Source: CADEEX01 sp964577955 (GTDB taxonomy: Bacteria > Acidobacteriota > Vicinamibacteria > Vicinamibacterales > CAVVIG01). Taken from it: a stretch of 64,000 bases of DNA. Shown in pieces: positions 18,294-27,167 of the stretch; position 1 is the stretch's first letter; every line of letters starts with the position of its first letter. The stretch spans positions 124,001-188,000 of the forward strand of contig CAZOAZ010000002.1 of assembly GCA_964577955.1 (NCBI GenBank), given 5' to 3'. The notes below the pieces were generated by a model, which was given only the letters and a program-made list of their open reading frames with translations, was not told the origin of the DNA and did not search any database. Position numbers and translations under genes: made by a program.

Positions 18294-20443
18294 CGGCAAC
18301 TCATTTGCGGCAGGATCTTGTCGATCTGCGCGACGTAGTTCTTGGCGTTGCGCGACTCGTCGAGCTCGCTGTTGAGCGCCAGCATCTTGGCGTAGCTGGC
18401 GCGCGCCGCGCTCAGCCGCCGGCACGAGGGGTCGGCGTTGAAGAGATCGCGATCGACGTTGCCGAGCAGGAAGTAGGCGATCGGGTCGTTCGGCGCATGC
18501 TTGAGCGCGCGCTCGCAGTAGTCTCGCGCGCGGAGCGGGTTGCCGACCTTGAACTCCGAGAGACAGAGCCCGAGGAATCCGGCGCTGCGCAGCCCATCGT
18601 AGGCGCCTTGACGGTCGGCGTGCGCGCGGCTCCCGACGCCGAAGCCGATGAACGTGAACGCCAGCTTCGCGCCGATGCCGGTCGAGAAATTCGTCAGCTC
18701 GAGAAACGCACGATAGTCCTCGCGCGCCTCGCCGTAACGCGCCAGGGCGCGCGCCGGCTCCTTGTCGATCGCCGCCAGATGACGGATGGCATCGGCCTTC
18801 CAGAGATGGGCCTGGGCGTTCGAGGGCTTGATCGCAATCGCCTTGTCGGCCTCGACAACCGCCTGGTCCCACGCGCCTTTGTCCCAATACGCACGGGCCA
18901 GCATCGAGTAGATCTGATCGTTCTTCGGATCGAGGCGGAGCGCTTCGGTGAGCTGACGGATCGCCGCGTCCGCGTCGCCGCGCTCGATCTGGACCGCGGC
19001 GCATTCGGCGCGAACGTCGACGTCGGTCGGATCGATGGCGATCGCGCGCTCGAAATACTTCACCGCCTCGTCGTACTTGAGCAGCAGCTGGTTGGTCTGC
19101 CCGAGGTGATACGCCGCTTCGGCGTAGTTCGGTTCTTCGACGAGCGCCCGCTGAAAGAGCGCCGCCGCCCGGACCAGGTCGTCGTCGCTCTGTTTGCGCT
19201 CCACCGGCACCAGATTCATCAGGCTGAGCGACGAGCGCCGCGTGTAGAGCAGCTTCTCGCCCTGCTCGTTCAGGTCCATCGCTTCTTTCTTGACCTGCCG
19301 GACGTAGCGGATCCGGATGGTGACGGTCGATTCCTGACCCGGCGCGATCATCACTTCCTTGCGATCCGGTTCGTACCCGGACTTCGCGCCCTGGAATTCG
19401 TGCAGGCCGCTCGGCAGGCTCGGCACGACCAGCGGCTTGTCCTTCATCAGCTTTCCGATCAGCTTGCCGTCGATATAGAGATCGACGTCGTCCATGTTGG
19501 ACTCGACGACGGCGGTGCCGAGCATGGACGGAGCACTGGCGCCGGCATCCTGACAGCCGTTGCCGATGCCGAGCAGCATTTCCGGTTCGAAGTCGCCGCG
19601 GGCAGTGGGCGTCTGTGTCAACTGTCGGTCACGCGCGTAGCGCCGCACATTGGAGCGGACGTACTGCACCAGTTCGTCCGCGGTGATCCGGCCGTCGCAC
19701 GGATCGCTGTCGGCATAGCCGCTGAAGGCCTGCACCAGGAAGTAGGTGAAGAAGCCGAAGCCGGTCGAGAGCTTCGGATCCTCGAAGCTGGACTCGCGAT
19801 CGGTGCTCGCGGTCAGCGTGAGGAAGTTCGCCGGGAGCTTCTTGAACTGCGCTTCGAGCTCTTCGTTCGTGGTCTCGGCGTTGATCTTGCCGGAGTGGCA
19901 GGCGTCGGTGAGCAGCACCTTCCAGCCCGCCTTGACGCGATTGGCGAGCGCGTCGCCGAGCGCGGCCATCGGATACGCGGTGTCGGCCAGCCGATCGAGC
20001 TCGACATCCCACGGCGCGATGTAGCCTTTGCCTTCGTGTACGAAGCCGTGGCCGGCAAAGTAGACGACGACGCGATCGGCCGGCTGCGCGACCGACGGCA
20101 GCCACTCTTCGAGCTCGCGCCTGATGTTCGCCAGCGTTGCCTGCGAACCCTTGAGGAAGTGCACGTTCTCCGCCGGAAACGATCCACCTTCGTGGTTGAT
20201 GAGCACGCGATACATCGCCTCGGCGTCGCTCTCGGCAAATTGCAGCTGTTGCTCGCTCGACAGATGTTGATACTGCGCGACCCCGACGACGAGCGCGTAG
20301 CCGCGCGGAACGCCGGTCCGGGACGTGGGTTCGGAGCGAGTGAACACGAGGTCGCGCGGCGTCTGCGCCGGCGGCACCTGCTGCGCCAGCGCACCAGCCG
20401 TGGTCAGCGTCATCCCCGCGATCATCAGAAGCAGTTTCTTCAT
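18290..20443 (-). CDS. Secreted caspase-like peptidase with PEGA and TPR repeats
   Basis: This 717-aa protein has a signal peptide (LLLMIAGMTLTTAGALAQ). Residues about 45-290 are a C14 caspase-like domain with GYALVVGVAQYQ, the catalytic His in VVYFAGHGF and the catalytic Cys in LLTDACHSGKI, both intact. A PEGA-type beta segment follows (about 315-375: VDLYIDGKLIGKL, GLHEFQGAKSGYEP). About nine TPR-like helices cover the rest (AAYHLGQTNQLLLKYDEAVKY, DAAIRQLTEALRLDPKNDQ). Its stop overlaps the adaptor start and the permease follows, so the three form one operon. The link between peptidase and exporter is inferred from the operon. Confidence 0.87.
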   Translation of the reverse strand: MKKLLLMIAGMTLTTAGALAQQVPPAQTPRDLVFTRSEPTSRTGVPRGYALVVGVAQYQHLSSEQQLQFAESDAEAMYRVLINHEGGSFPAENVHFLKGSQATLANIRRELEEWLPSVAQPADRVVVYFAGHGFVHEGKGYIAPWDVELDRLADTAYPMAALGDALANRVKAGWKVLLTDACHSGKINAETTNEELEAQFKKLPANFLTLTASTDRESSFEDPKLSTGFGFFTYFLVQAFSGYADSDPCDGRITADELVQYVRSNVRRYARDRQLTQTPTARGDFEPEMLLGIGNGCQDAGASAPSMLGTAVVESNMDDVDLYIDGKLIGKLMKDKPLVVPSLPSGLHEFQGAKSGYEPDRKEVMIAPGQESTVTIRIRYVRQVKKEAMDLNEQGEKLLYTRRSSLSLMNLVPVERKQSDDDLVRAAALFQRALVEEPNYAEAAYHLGQTNQLLLKYDEAVKYFERAIAIDPTDVDVRAECAAVQIERGDADAAIRQLTEALRLDPKNDQIYSMLARAYWDKGAWDQAVVEADKAIAIKPSNAQAHLWKADAIRHLAAIDKEPARALARYGEAREDYRAFLELTNFSTGIGAKLAFTFIGFGVGSRAHADRQGAYDGLRSAGFLGLCLSEFKVGNPLRARDYCERALKHAPNDPIAYFLLGNVDRDLFNADPSCRRLSAARASYAKMLALNSELDESRNAKNYVAQIDKILPQMSCR

Positions 20444-20445
20444 GC

Positions 20446-20512
20446 TCTGCCGTTCCTGCCCTTCCTGCCCTTCCTGCCCTTCCTGCCTGCCCTGCCTGCC
20501 CTGCCTGCCCGA
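20446..20512. repeat. Tandem repeat (CTTCCTGCC / CTGCCTGCC)
   Basis: Nine-base units of CTTCCTGCC, changing to CTGCCTGCC, are repeated about seven times upstream of the caspase gene. Confidence 0.7.
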
Positions 20513-20514
20513 GC

Positions 20515-20536
20515 GATCCGGCTAAAGCCGGACGCC
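20515..20536. repeat. Repeat family B copy
   Basis: A GATCCGGCTAAAGCCGGAC palindrome lies between the kinase stop and the tandem repeat. Confidence 0.65.
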
Positions 20537-20552
20537 ACATCGTGATCCGGGT

Positions 20553-22544
20553 CTATCTGGCGTGCTGGAGCGTGATGCTCACGGCGACCGCGTCGCCCAG
20601 GGCCGCCGGATTCACTACGTAGTTCGACAACGACATCTTCTTGCCTGGACTCCCCGGAGCCGTAGTCTTCGCAAACACCAGGTCGCGCGACTGAACCTGC
20701 AACCGGAGATTGTCGACGACTGACGCCATCAAAGTTTCCGGCCTGGTCACCGGACGATCGAACCCGGGCAGTTCCTTGAGTGGCTTGCGACTCAGGAACA
20801 CGAAAACACGCTCGGCCCCTGGCTCACCCTTGAATTCGAAGCCACCGATGTCTTCCCTGGGCACTTCGTACTCCTCGCCGCGGCGAATGGCGTTCCGGCC
20901 CCTGTTGATCTCCGGATCCGGGAAAAGTACGGCCCACTGCCCGCTCGAACCTTGCGCAACGACGTACAGGAAGCCATCGACATTCGAGTCGAACGCGAAG
21001 CGCACTTTTTCGCCAGTATGAAACACCGTCTCCGGATCGACATCGGCCTCCGTGTCGTCGGCGAGACGGCGAATCAGCCGGAAGCGCAGTCCGGTCCGGA
21101 CGGTGCCCGCCGCCGAGGTCTCGAACAACTCTTTCGCGCCGGGAACAGGCGCGGAAGCGCCCGGAGCGGGCATCACGGGCACGGCCGCCGGTGACGACGC
21201 CGTGAGCGTGCTGTCCGGCGGAGCCGCCGCGGGCGACGCCGCTGAAGCCGCCGGCGCGGCCACGGGCGTCGCGGGGGGCGCATTGGGAACCATCGCATCG
21301 CCCGGTCTCGCCGCAGCGTTCGGACCAGGCGACGCGGACGCCACGAGTTCGGTCGTCGAACCAGAAGGCGATCCGCTCGCTGGGCGCGAAGGCGCGCCGC
21401 CGGTCTCGTCCGTCGCCGGCGACGGCCGGAACAGCACGAAGGCCGCGACGATCAGCGCGGCCACCGCGAGCGCGGCCAACCCCCACGTCTTCGGATCGGG
21501 TTTCGCCGTTGCTGGTGGCGGAGTCGCGGCGGCCTCCACCACCGGCACGGTCGTGCGCGACGTCGTCGACGTGCCCTTGGCCACGAAGGTCGGCCCTTCG
21601 ACTTCGCTCAGGACCTTCGGCGGCGTGGGCGGACGCGAGCGGAACTGCTCGCCGGTTCGCGCGTCGGGATCGTCCGCCTGCGCCCGTGCCAGCTCCACTG
21701 CGGCGATCAAATCGCGCGAGTCGCGCATGAACCGCTCGACGTCCGCGTGCATCGCCGCCGCCGACAGATAGCGGTCGTCGGGCGATTTCGCGATCGATCG
21801 ACTGATGATCTCGGCGAGCGCGGGGAACGTCGTCCGCATGTACTCGTTCAGCGGCGGCGGCGGCTCGTGGACGATCTTGTAGATCAGCGCTGGCAGGTCG
21901 CTGTTGCGCGGGAATGGGCGCCGGCCGGCGACCATTTCGTAGGCCAGGACGCCGGTCGAATAGATGTCGCTCCGGTGATCGACGTGTTCCCCGCGCAGCT
22001 GCTCGGGCGACGCGTAGTCGATCGTGCCCATGACCATGCCGGTGACCGTCAGCGGCTCGGCTTCAGCGGTGCGCGCGAGGCCGAAATCCACGAGCTTGAT
22101 CGTTCCCGCCGGCTGCCGGATGACGTTGGCCGGCTTGATGTCGCGATGGATGACGCCGCCTTCATGCGCGTGCTGCAGCGCCGAGAGAATCTGCAGCACA
22201 ATCCGCAGCCGCTCTTCGAGCGTGAGGCCGCCCTTCTGCAGAACACTCGCGAGGTTCTCACCGACGACGTATTCCATCGCGATGTAGACCGCGTTGCCGA
22301 TCTCACCGGCTTCGAACACCGTGACGATGTTGGGATGCGCAAGCCGGGCGCAGGCCTGCGCTTCGCGGTAGAGGCGATCGAGATACTCGCGGGACTCGAT
22401 GCCGGGCCGGACGGTCTTGAGCGCGACGGTCCGCTGGAGCGTCGGGTCAAAGGCCTTGTAGACCTCGCCCATGCCGCCGCGGCCGAGGACGGAATCGATG
22501 CGAAAGCGGCCGATCGTGGTCGGCGTCGAGGGCTGGGGGTCCAT
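20553..22544 (-). CDS. Ser/Thr protein kinase with transmembrane segment and DUF4384-like sensor
   Basis: This 663-aa protein has a Hanks-type kinase at residues about 12-275: glycine loop GRGGMGEVYKA, VALKTV Lys, HRDIKPAN catalytic loop, VDFGLAR and an APE-like ASPEQLRG, all complete. A low-complexity linker follows, then one membrane helix (WGLAALAVAALIVAAFVLF), a Pro/Ala/Ser linker and a C-terminal domain (VRFAFDSNVDGFLYVVAQG, PREDIGGFEFKGEPG) of the DUF4384 type. The linker contains PPKVLSEVEGPTF, encoded by a dispersed repeat. It lies about 110 bases upstream of the caspase operon on the same strand and may regulate it. Confidence 0.9.
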   Translation of the reverse strand: MDPQPSTPTTIGRFRIDSVLGRGGMGEVYKAFDPTLQRTVALKTVRPGIESREYLDRLYREAQACARLAHPNIVTVFEAGEIGNAVYIAMEYVVGENLASVLQKGGLTLEERLRIVLQILSALQHAHEGGVIHRDIKPANVIRQPAGTIKLVDFGLARTAEAEPLTVTGMVMGTIDYASPEQLRGEHVDHRSDIYSTGVLAYEMVAGRRPFPRNSDLPALIYKIVHEPPPPLNEYMRTTFPALAEIISRSIAKSPDDRYLSAAAMHADVERFMRDSRDLIAAVELARAQADDPDARTGEQFRSRPPTPPKVLSEVEGPTFVAKGTSTTSRTTVPVVEAAATPPPATAKPDPKTWGLAALAVAALIVAAFVLFRPSPATDETGGAPSRPASGSPSGSTTELVASASPGPNAAARPGDAMVPNAPPATPVAAPAASAASPAAAPPDSTLTASSPAAVPVMPAPGASAPVPGAKELFETSAAGTVRTGLRFRLIRRLADDTEADVDPETVFHTGEKVRFAFDSNVDGFLYVVAQGSSGQWAVLFPDPEINRGRNAIRRGEEYEVPREDIGGFEFKGEPGAERVFVFLSRKPLKELPGFDRPVTRPETLMASVVDNLRLQVQSRDLVFAKTTAPGSPGKKMSLSNYVVNPAALGDAVAVSITLQHAR
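21592..21615. repeat. Repeat family C fragment inside kinase gene
   Basis: GGCCCTTCGACTTCGCTCAG lies in frame in the kinase linker and encodes LSEVEGP. It matches the left part of the complete elements at 39330 and 50015. Confidence 0.65.
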
Positions 22545-22671
22545 GCTCGGGTCGCTCAGGATCCTAGCAGGACCGACTCCGAATAAGGCGGGGGCTGGCG
22601 GGTAGACGGGCGGGCGGGGCTGGCCAGGCTGGCAACGACTTTCCTGCCGGCCCTGCCCGCCCCGCCTGCCC

Positions 22672-25131
22672 CTAGATATGAACCGCGAGCGGCTCGTGGG
22701 GGCCCTGGCCGCCCTCGAGCGATGTCAGGATCACGTCCGCCGTCACCGGCGCCCGGCGGAAGACGTCCACGCCGACCGCATCGGCAATGGCGTTCAGGAT
22801 CGCGCCGAACCCGGCGCCGACCGGCGGCTCGCCGACGCCGCGCGCCCCAACCGGCGTTTCCGGATCGGGGATGTTGAGCGCGATCGCGTTGAGCCCCGCG
22901 GCCGCCGGGACGTCGAGGATCGTCATCGGCCGGTTCTGATAGAACCGCTTCGCGAGCGGCACGCCGTAGTGCTGATCGTATTGCCACTTCTGCGCGAAGC
23001 CGTGCCCGAGGCCGAGGATGCTGCCGCCGAGTATCTGTCCACGCAGACTGCGCGGGTTGACGATCGTCCCGACGTCCGCCACACCCAGATAGTCGACGAT
23101 GGTGGTGGCGCCGGTCTCGAGATCGACCTCGACCTCGGCGAAGCCGACGACAAACGAGTAGGTGTCGCCGTCACGCGGATAGACATCCTTCGCCACGCCC
23201 ATGAGGCCCTGCCCGGCGATGATCTTCGCGGCGCGTGTCGTGGCCGGATTGATATCCGCCGGCAGGTCGTGGCCGTCGAAGGTGCCGCCCAGTGCAATCG
23301 CCCGCGCCGCTGCCTGCGCGTAGGTGAGACCGCGCGATGGATTGCCGCGCCGGAACACCCGCTCGCCGCCAAGCTCGTAGTCGTCGGGCGATCCGCCGAG
23401 ATCCTTCGCAGCGAGCGTTTGCAGCTTGCGCTTCAGATCCGACGCGCCGGCATGATTCGCCCGCGACATCGCGTGCGTCGTCTGGCTGCCGACCGACAGG
23501 CAGCTGTACGGCACCCCCTTCGACGTGTCGCCCCAGATGACTTCGACCTTCTCCCACGGCATCTTCAGGACGTCTGCGGCGACGCGGCCGATGTCGATGA
23601 CCGAGTGCGTGCCGAGATTTCCGATGCCTGACTGGACATAGAGACGGCCATCCGGGCGGATCGTCATCAGGCCGTCGAAGCCGATCGAGCCCGCGCCATG
23701 CGGTCCGACGGCGAGTCCCACGCCGCGCACCTTCGACCCGACGCGCTTGCCGCTGCGCGCCGTGCGCGTTTCCCAGTCGAACGCGGCGACGCCGCGATCG
23801 ATCGCCTCCTTCACGAACGCGCTAGTGACATAGCGGCGCTTGCCGTCCGCCGCGGGCGGTCCGTAGAGCGCCTTGCCTTCCGGCGAATTCATTCGGCGAA
23901 TCGCGGCCTGATCGATCTGCAGCTGCTTCGCCGCCTTCGTCAGCAGCGGCTCGACAACGCCGTTGGCCTGCATCGGACCGGGCGAGCGTTGCTGGGTGCG
24001 CGGCGGGGTGTTGGTCAACACGGCCATGCCGCGGAACCGCATGGCGCCCGGTTGGTAGATCAGCGAAGCGGCGTTGGCCGCTGAGCGATGATCGCCCATC
24101 GGTCCATACGGGCCGTTGTCGGCAATCATCGACAGATCGAGACCGAGCATCCGGCCGTCCTTGCGAAAGGCGGCGCGGGCCCGGCCGATCACGCCGGTGC
24201 GCGCGCGGCCGATGTAGTGCTCGTCTTCGCGCGTGATCCGCATCAGCACCGGGGCGTTGGCCTTCTTCGCCAGAATCGCCGGAATCGACATCGAGATCGC
24301 GCCCGCGCCCTTGCTGCCGAAGCCGCCGCCGCAGTACGCGCTGATCAGCACGACCTCTTCAGGCTTGATTCCGACCCAGCCCGCGATCAGGTCCGCGGTG
24401 CGCTGGAGGCTTTGCGTCGAGCCGTAGAGAAACAGCTTGCCGTTGCTCCAGTAGGCCATCGCGCTGCGCGTTTCCATCGGCTGGTGGCCGGTCGACGGCA
24501 CGACGAAGCTTTCATCGAGGATCAGATCGGCCGACTTGAACGCCGCGTCGAGATCGCCGTACTGCCACTGCTCCGAAAACTCGCCGAGCGGCATCGCCGT
24601 CTTGTCGGATTCGCTGAAGCTGGCGTCGGTCCACTTCAACGTCTTGATTTCGGGACGCGGCGGCGGACCGCCGGGCGCCGCGGCCGACGCCGGATACCAG
24701 ACGTTGCCCTCGAGCCGCGCATTGGGTCCGTCGGGGCGCAGGCTCTTGAGCGGATCGATCACAAATGGCAGCTGTTCGTAGGTGACTTCGATCTTTTCAA
24801 TCGCGTCGGCGGCGGTGAGTTCGTCGACCGCAGCCACGGCGAGAATCGGCTCGCCCTCATAGAGCGGCTCCATCGTCAGCGCCCGCTCGCCACCGGCGGG
24901 CGACTTCGGCAGGTCGTCGGCCGTGATGATCGCCTTCACACCCGGCAGCGCCAGCGCCGCGCTCATTTCGATCGCGACGACCCGCGCGTGCGGCATGGGG
25001 CTGAGCAGCAGCTTGGTGAACAGCATGCCCTCCGCGCGATAGTCCTCGGCGTACTTGGCCTGTCCGGTGACCTTCGCCACGAGGTCGGGCGTGGTGTAGT
25101 CGGTGCCGACGAGCGGATGTTCAGCAGCCAT
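22672..25131 (-). CDS. Xanthine dehydrogenase-family molybdopterin-binding subunit
   Basis: The ATG at 25131 gives 819 residues beginning MAAEHPLVGTDYTTPDLVAKVTG. A 19-residue upstream extension is coded by a family A repeat and was rejected. The hammerhead domain (AKYAEDYRAEGMLFTKLLLS, ARVVAIEMSAALALPGVKAI) is followed by molybdopterin-binding regions (YCGGGFGSKGAG, GIGNLGTHSVIDIGRVAADVL) and the active-site GARGVGEPPVGAGF with its catalytic Glu. Such enzymes hydroxylate aldehydes or heterocycles together with FAD and 2Fe-2S subunits. Neither partner is next to it, so it may be an orphan or supplied in trans. The substrate is unknown. Confidence 0.88.
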   Translation of the reverse strand: MAAEHPLVGTDYTTPDLVAKVTGQAKYAEDYRAEGMLFTKLLLSPMPHARVVAIEMSAALALPGVKAIITADDLPKSPAGGERALTMEPLYEGEPILAVAAVDELTAADAIEKIEVTYEQLPFVIDPLKSLRPDGPNARLEGNVWYPASAAAPGGPPPRPEIKTLKWTDASFSESDKTAMPLGEFSEQWQYGDLDAAFKSADLILDESFVVPSTGHQPMETRSAMAYWSNGKLFLYGSTQSLQRTADLIAGWVGIKPEEVVLISAYCGGGFGSKGAGAISMSIPAILAKKANAPVLMRITREDEHYIGRARTGVIGRARAAFRKDGRMLGLDLSMIADNGPYGPMGDHRSAANAASLIYQPGAMRFRGMAVLTNTPPRTQQRSPGPMQANGVVEPLLTKAAKQLQIDQAAIRRMNSPEGKALYGPPAADGKRRYVTSAFVKEAIDRGVAAFDWETRTARSGKRVGSKVRGVGLAVGPHGAGSIGFDGLMTIRPDGRLYVQSGIGNLGTHSVIDIGRVAADVLKMPWEKVEVIWGDTSKGVPYSCLSVGSQTTHAMSRANHAGASDLKRKLQTLAAKDLGGSPDDYELGGERVFRRGNPSRGLTYAQAAARAIALGGTFDGHDLPADINPATTRAAKIIAGQGLMGVAKDVYPRDGDTYSFVVGFAEVEVDLETGATTIVDYLGVADVGTIVNPRSLRGQILGGSILGLGHGFAQKWQYDQHYGVPLAKRFYQNRPMTILDVPAAAGLNAIALNIPDPETPVGARGVGEPPVGAGFGAILNAIADAVGVDVFRRAPVTADVILTSLEGGQGPHEPLAVHI

Positions 25132-25147
25132 TGAGTCCTCGACCAGT

Positions 25148-25191
25148 CCGGTGTCTGACACCCGGCGAACCGTACCGGTGTCAGACACCGG
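25148..25191. repeat. Palindromic repeat family A
   Basis: GGTGTCTGACACC and GGTGTCAGACACC are separated by about 18 bases, directly upstream of the molybdopterin subunit start. Confidence 0.78.
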
Positions 25192-25239
25192 CCTGTTGCG
25201 AGATCTTCACCCAGGATCGATGGCCGGACAATACCTGAC

Positions 25240-26214
25240 TCAGACCGCTGCCCGAAGCTGCCGCATGACTCCAGACGTGTGGAACGCCGGATCCGCCAGG
25301 ACCTCGATCCGGGCGCTTTCGTGCGCGATCCGCAGCGGCGACCCCGCCGTCAGCGTCCGCACCTGGTCGTCGAGGTGACAGCCGGTCCCCCCATGAATCT
25401 CGACGGTCCGCGCCGCGCGCGCCGGGAGATCGAGTTCGGCGTCGCGCCCGGTGCCGCGCGCCGCGAGATAGTCGCGCAGCGCATCGCGCTGTGCCTCGGT
25501 CGCGGTCACGACGGTCAGCTGACGATCGGACGGATCCGTCTCCGCGGAGAAGCACAGATTCGGGCCGACGAGCGGCATGTTCAACACTTCCACGAAGAGG
25601 AACTCGCCGCTGACGGCGATGCCATCACAGATGACGGTCGACCGGTGGGACGCCAGATGCTGTAAGACGTCCAGCACGAAGCGCGCGCCTTCGTGCGGCG
25701 CCATCTTGTGCCGCGTCCATTCGCACTCGTGGCGCGTGCCGGATTCGGCAATCGCCGCGGCAAGCAGCCCGACGCCGACCGATTCGAGAAACCCCCAGGA
25801 GCCGGCACCGTGCCGGACGCTGCCGAGATCGATCGCGCGGCGCGGCGCGGTCCGCCAGCCGTCGACGATGTCGTCGAGCGAGCCGTGCACACCAAGGCTC
25901 TTGGCGATGTTGTTGGCAGTGCCGAAGGGAAGAACCGCGAGCACCGGCGGCGCGTGGCGTCCCGCGAGATAGCGCGCCGCCGCGGCGACCGTGCCGTCAC
26001 CGCCCGCGGCGACGACGAGATCGGTAAGACTCGGACGCAGCCGCGTCAGCCGCGAGCGCTCGACCACCTGCACGAGATGATGATCGTGGCGCGTCAGGGC
26101 CCGGCAGATGCGATTCAGCGCGACGCCGTCGCCAGCCCCTTCGTTGTAAAGCACGGACACTCTCACGTTCGCCACGCTCCCGGCGTCAAACGATTCAAGT
26201 TTCGAGCCGTGCAT
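25240..26214 (-). CDS. Diacylglycerol kinase-like lipid kinase
   Basis: The ATG at 26214 gives 324 residues (MHGSKLESFDAGS...), with an AGG about nine bases upstream. The catalytic DAGK domain shows VSVLYNEGAG, the nucleotide-binding VVAAGGDGTVAAAARYL and AVLPFGTANNIAKSLGV, and IDLGSVR. The C-terminal beta sandwich ends with GSPLRIAHESARIEVL. Enzymes of this family (YegS/DgkB-like) phosphorylate lipid hydroxyls at the inner membrane. It is divergent from surE. Confidence 0.85.
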   Translation of the reverse strand: MHGSKLESFDAGSVANVRVSVLYNEGAGDGVALNRICRALTRHDHHLVQVVERSRLTRLRPSLTDLVVAAGGDGTVAAAARYLAGRHAPPVLAVLPFGTANNIAKSLGVHGSLDDIVDGWRTAPRRAIDLGSVRHGAGSWGFLESVGVGLLAAAIAESGTRHECEWTRHKMAPHEGARFVLDVLQHLASHRSTVICDGIAVSGEFLFVEVLNMPLVGPNLCFSAETDPSDRQLTVVTATEAQRDALRDYLAARGTGRDAELDLPARAARTVEIHGGTGCHLDDQVRTLTAGSPLRIAHESARIEVLADPAFHTSGVMRQLRAAV

Positions 26215-26266
26215 GGGGCCCAACCTCAAGAGTGTGCTGCGGCCTCGATGTTGCTAAGGCGACCGC

Positions 26267-27100
26267 ATGCGGATTCTCGTGTCGAACGACGATGGTGTGT
26301 ATAGCCCGGGCATCCGCGTGCTGGCCGAGGTGGCGAGCGCGTTCGGCGAGGTCCGCATCGTCGCGCCGGATGTCGAGCGCTCATCGACCGGCCATGCGAT
26401 CACGCCCTCCCGGCCGCTGTCCTACCGGGCCACGACTATCGATGGGCTGAGCGCGTTCCGAGTCAACGGCACGCCTGCCGATTGTGTTGCGCTCGGTGCC
26501 CACCTGTGGGAACGCGTCGACGTGGTGCTCTCGGGCCTCAACATCGGGCTCAACGTCGGCAACGCGATCTGGCATTCAGGCACTGTCGCCGCCGCCAAGC
26601 AGGCGACCCTGCTCGGCCGCCGCGGCATCGCGCTCAGCGCGCCGGCCGGCGTCGAACCCGACTTCGCGCCCTTCAAGCCCTGGATCGAACGCGTCCTGTC
26701 CATTCTCTTGCGCGACACGACGCTGCCGCTCGTCAACGTCAATCTGCCGCGTGACCCGCGCGGCATCATCTGGACACGGATCTCGGTCCGGCAGTACGAG
26801 GGGCAAATCGTGCCGACGCACGATCCGTCCGGCCGCGAGCTCTATTGGTTCGCCGCCAAACCGCTCGAAGGCGCCGACGAAGGCACGGACAGATGGGCGG
26901 TCGAACAGCACTGGATCTCGATGACGCCGCTGCGGCTCGATCTCACCGACGAGGCGCAGTTGCACGCGGCACGCGCGCACGCGCCGCTCGACGGAGCGCT
27001 CGCCGCGGTCGTGTCGCCGCCGAGTTCCTCGCCGGAAGCCGCGCAGACTGTGCGCGAGGACGAGGCCGCGGCGGCTGGCTTCGGTCGGGACGGCCTTTAG
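26267..27100 (+). CDS. surE: 5'/3'-nucleotidase SurE
   Basis: This 277-aa protein begins MRILVSNDDGVYSPGIRVLA, where the paired Asp residues bind the divalent metal. APDVERSSTGHAIT, VNGTPADCVALGAHL, VLSGLNIGLNVGNAIWHSGT (metal Asn) and AAKQATLLGRRGIALS are all typical SurE motifs. It dephosphorylates nucleoside monophosphates in the cytoplasm. The last residues (GFGRDGL) are read from a dispersed repeat that supplies the stop codon, so the C-terminus is probably altered compared with relatives. Confidence 0.92.
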   Translation: MRILVSNDDGVYSPGIRVLAEVASAFGEVRIVAPDVERSSTGHAITPSRPLSYRATTIDGLSAFRVNGTPADCVALGAHLWERVDVVLSGLNIGLNVGNAIWHSGTVAAAKQATLLGRRGIALSAPAGVEPDFAPFKPWIERVLSILLRDTTLPLVNVNLPRDPRGIIWTRISVRQYEGQIVPTHDPSGRELYWFAAKPLEGADEGTDRWAVEQHWISMTPLRLDLTDEAQLHAARAHAPLDGALAAVVSPPSSSPEAAQTVREDEAAAAGFGRDGL

Positions 27101-27143
27101 GCTGTCCGCGGCTTCGGTCGGGACAGCCTTTAGGCTGTCCGCG
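27078..27143. repeat. Two tandem 33-bp copies of repeat family B
   Basis: Two 33-base units, differing at one position, carry GGGAC(G/A)GCCTTTAGGC and GCTGTCCGCG. The first copy overlaps the 3' end of surE, including its TAG. Confidence 0.85.
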
Positions 27144-27167
27144 AACCCGTGTACACTGCCGCCTCCT

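Noticed and set aside
18294..19004. Upstream extension of the membrane-fusion protein
   Set aside because: It overlaps the caspase gene in another frame. The GTG at 18293 overlaps the upstream stop by GTGA.
18305..20545. 746-aa plus-strand frame opposite the caspase gene
   Set aside because: It is Arg/Val/Leu-rich shadow sequence. The minus strand carries intact caspase and TPR motifs.
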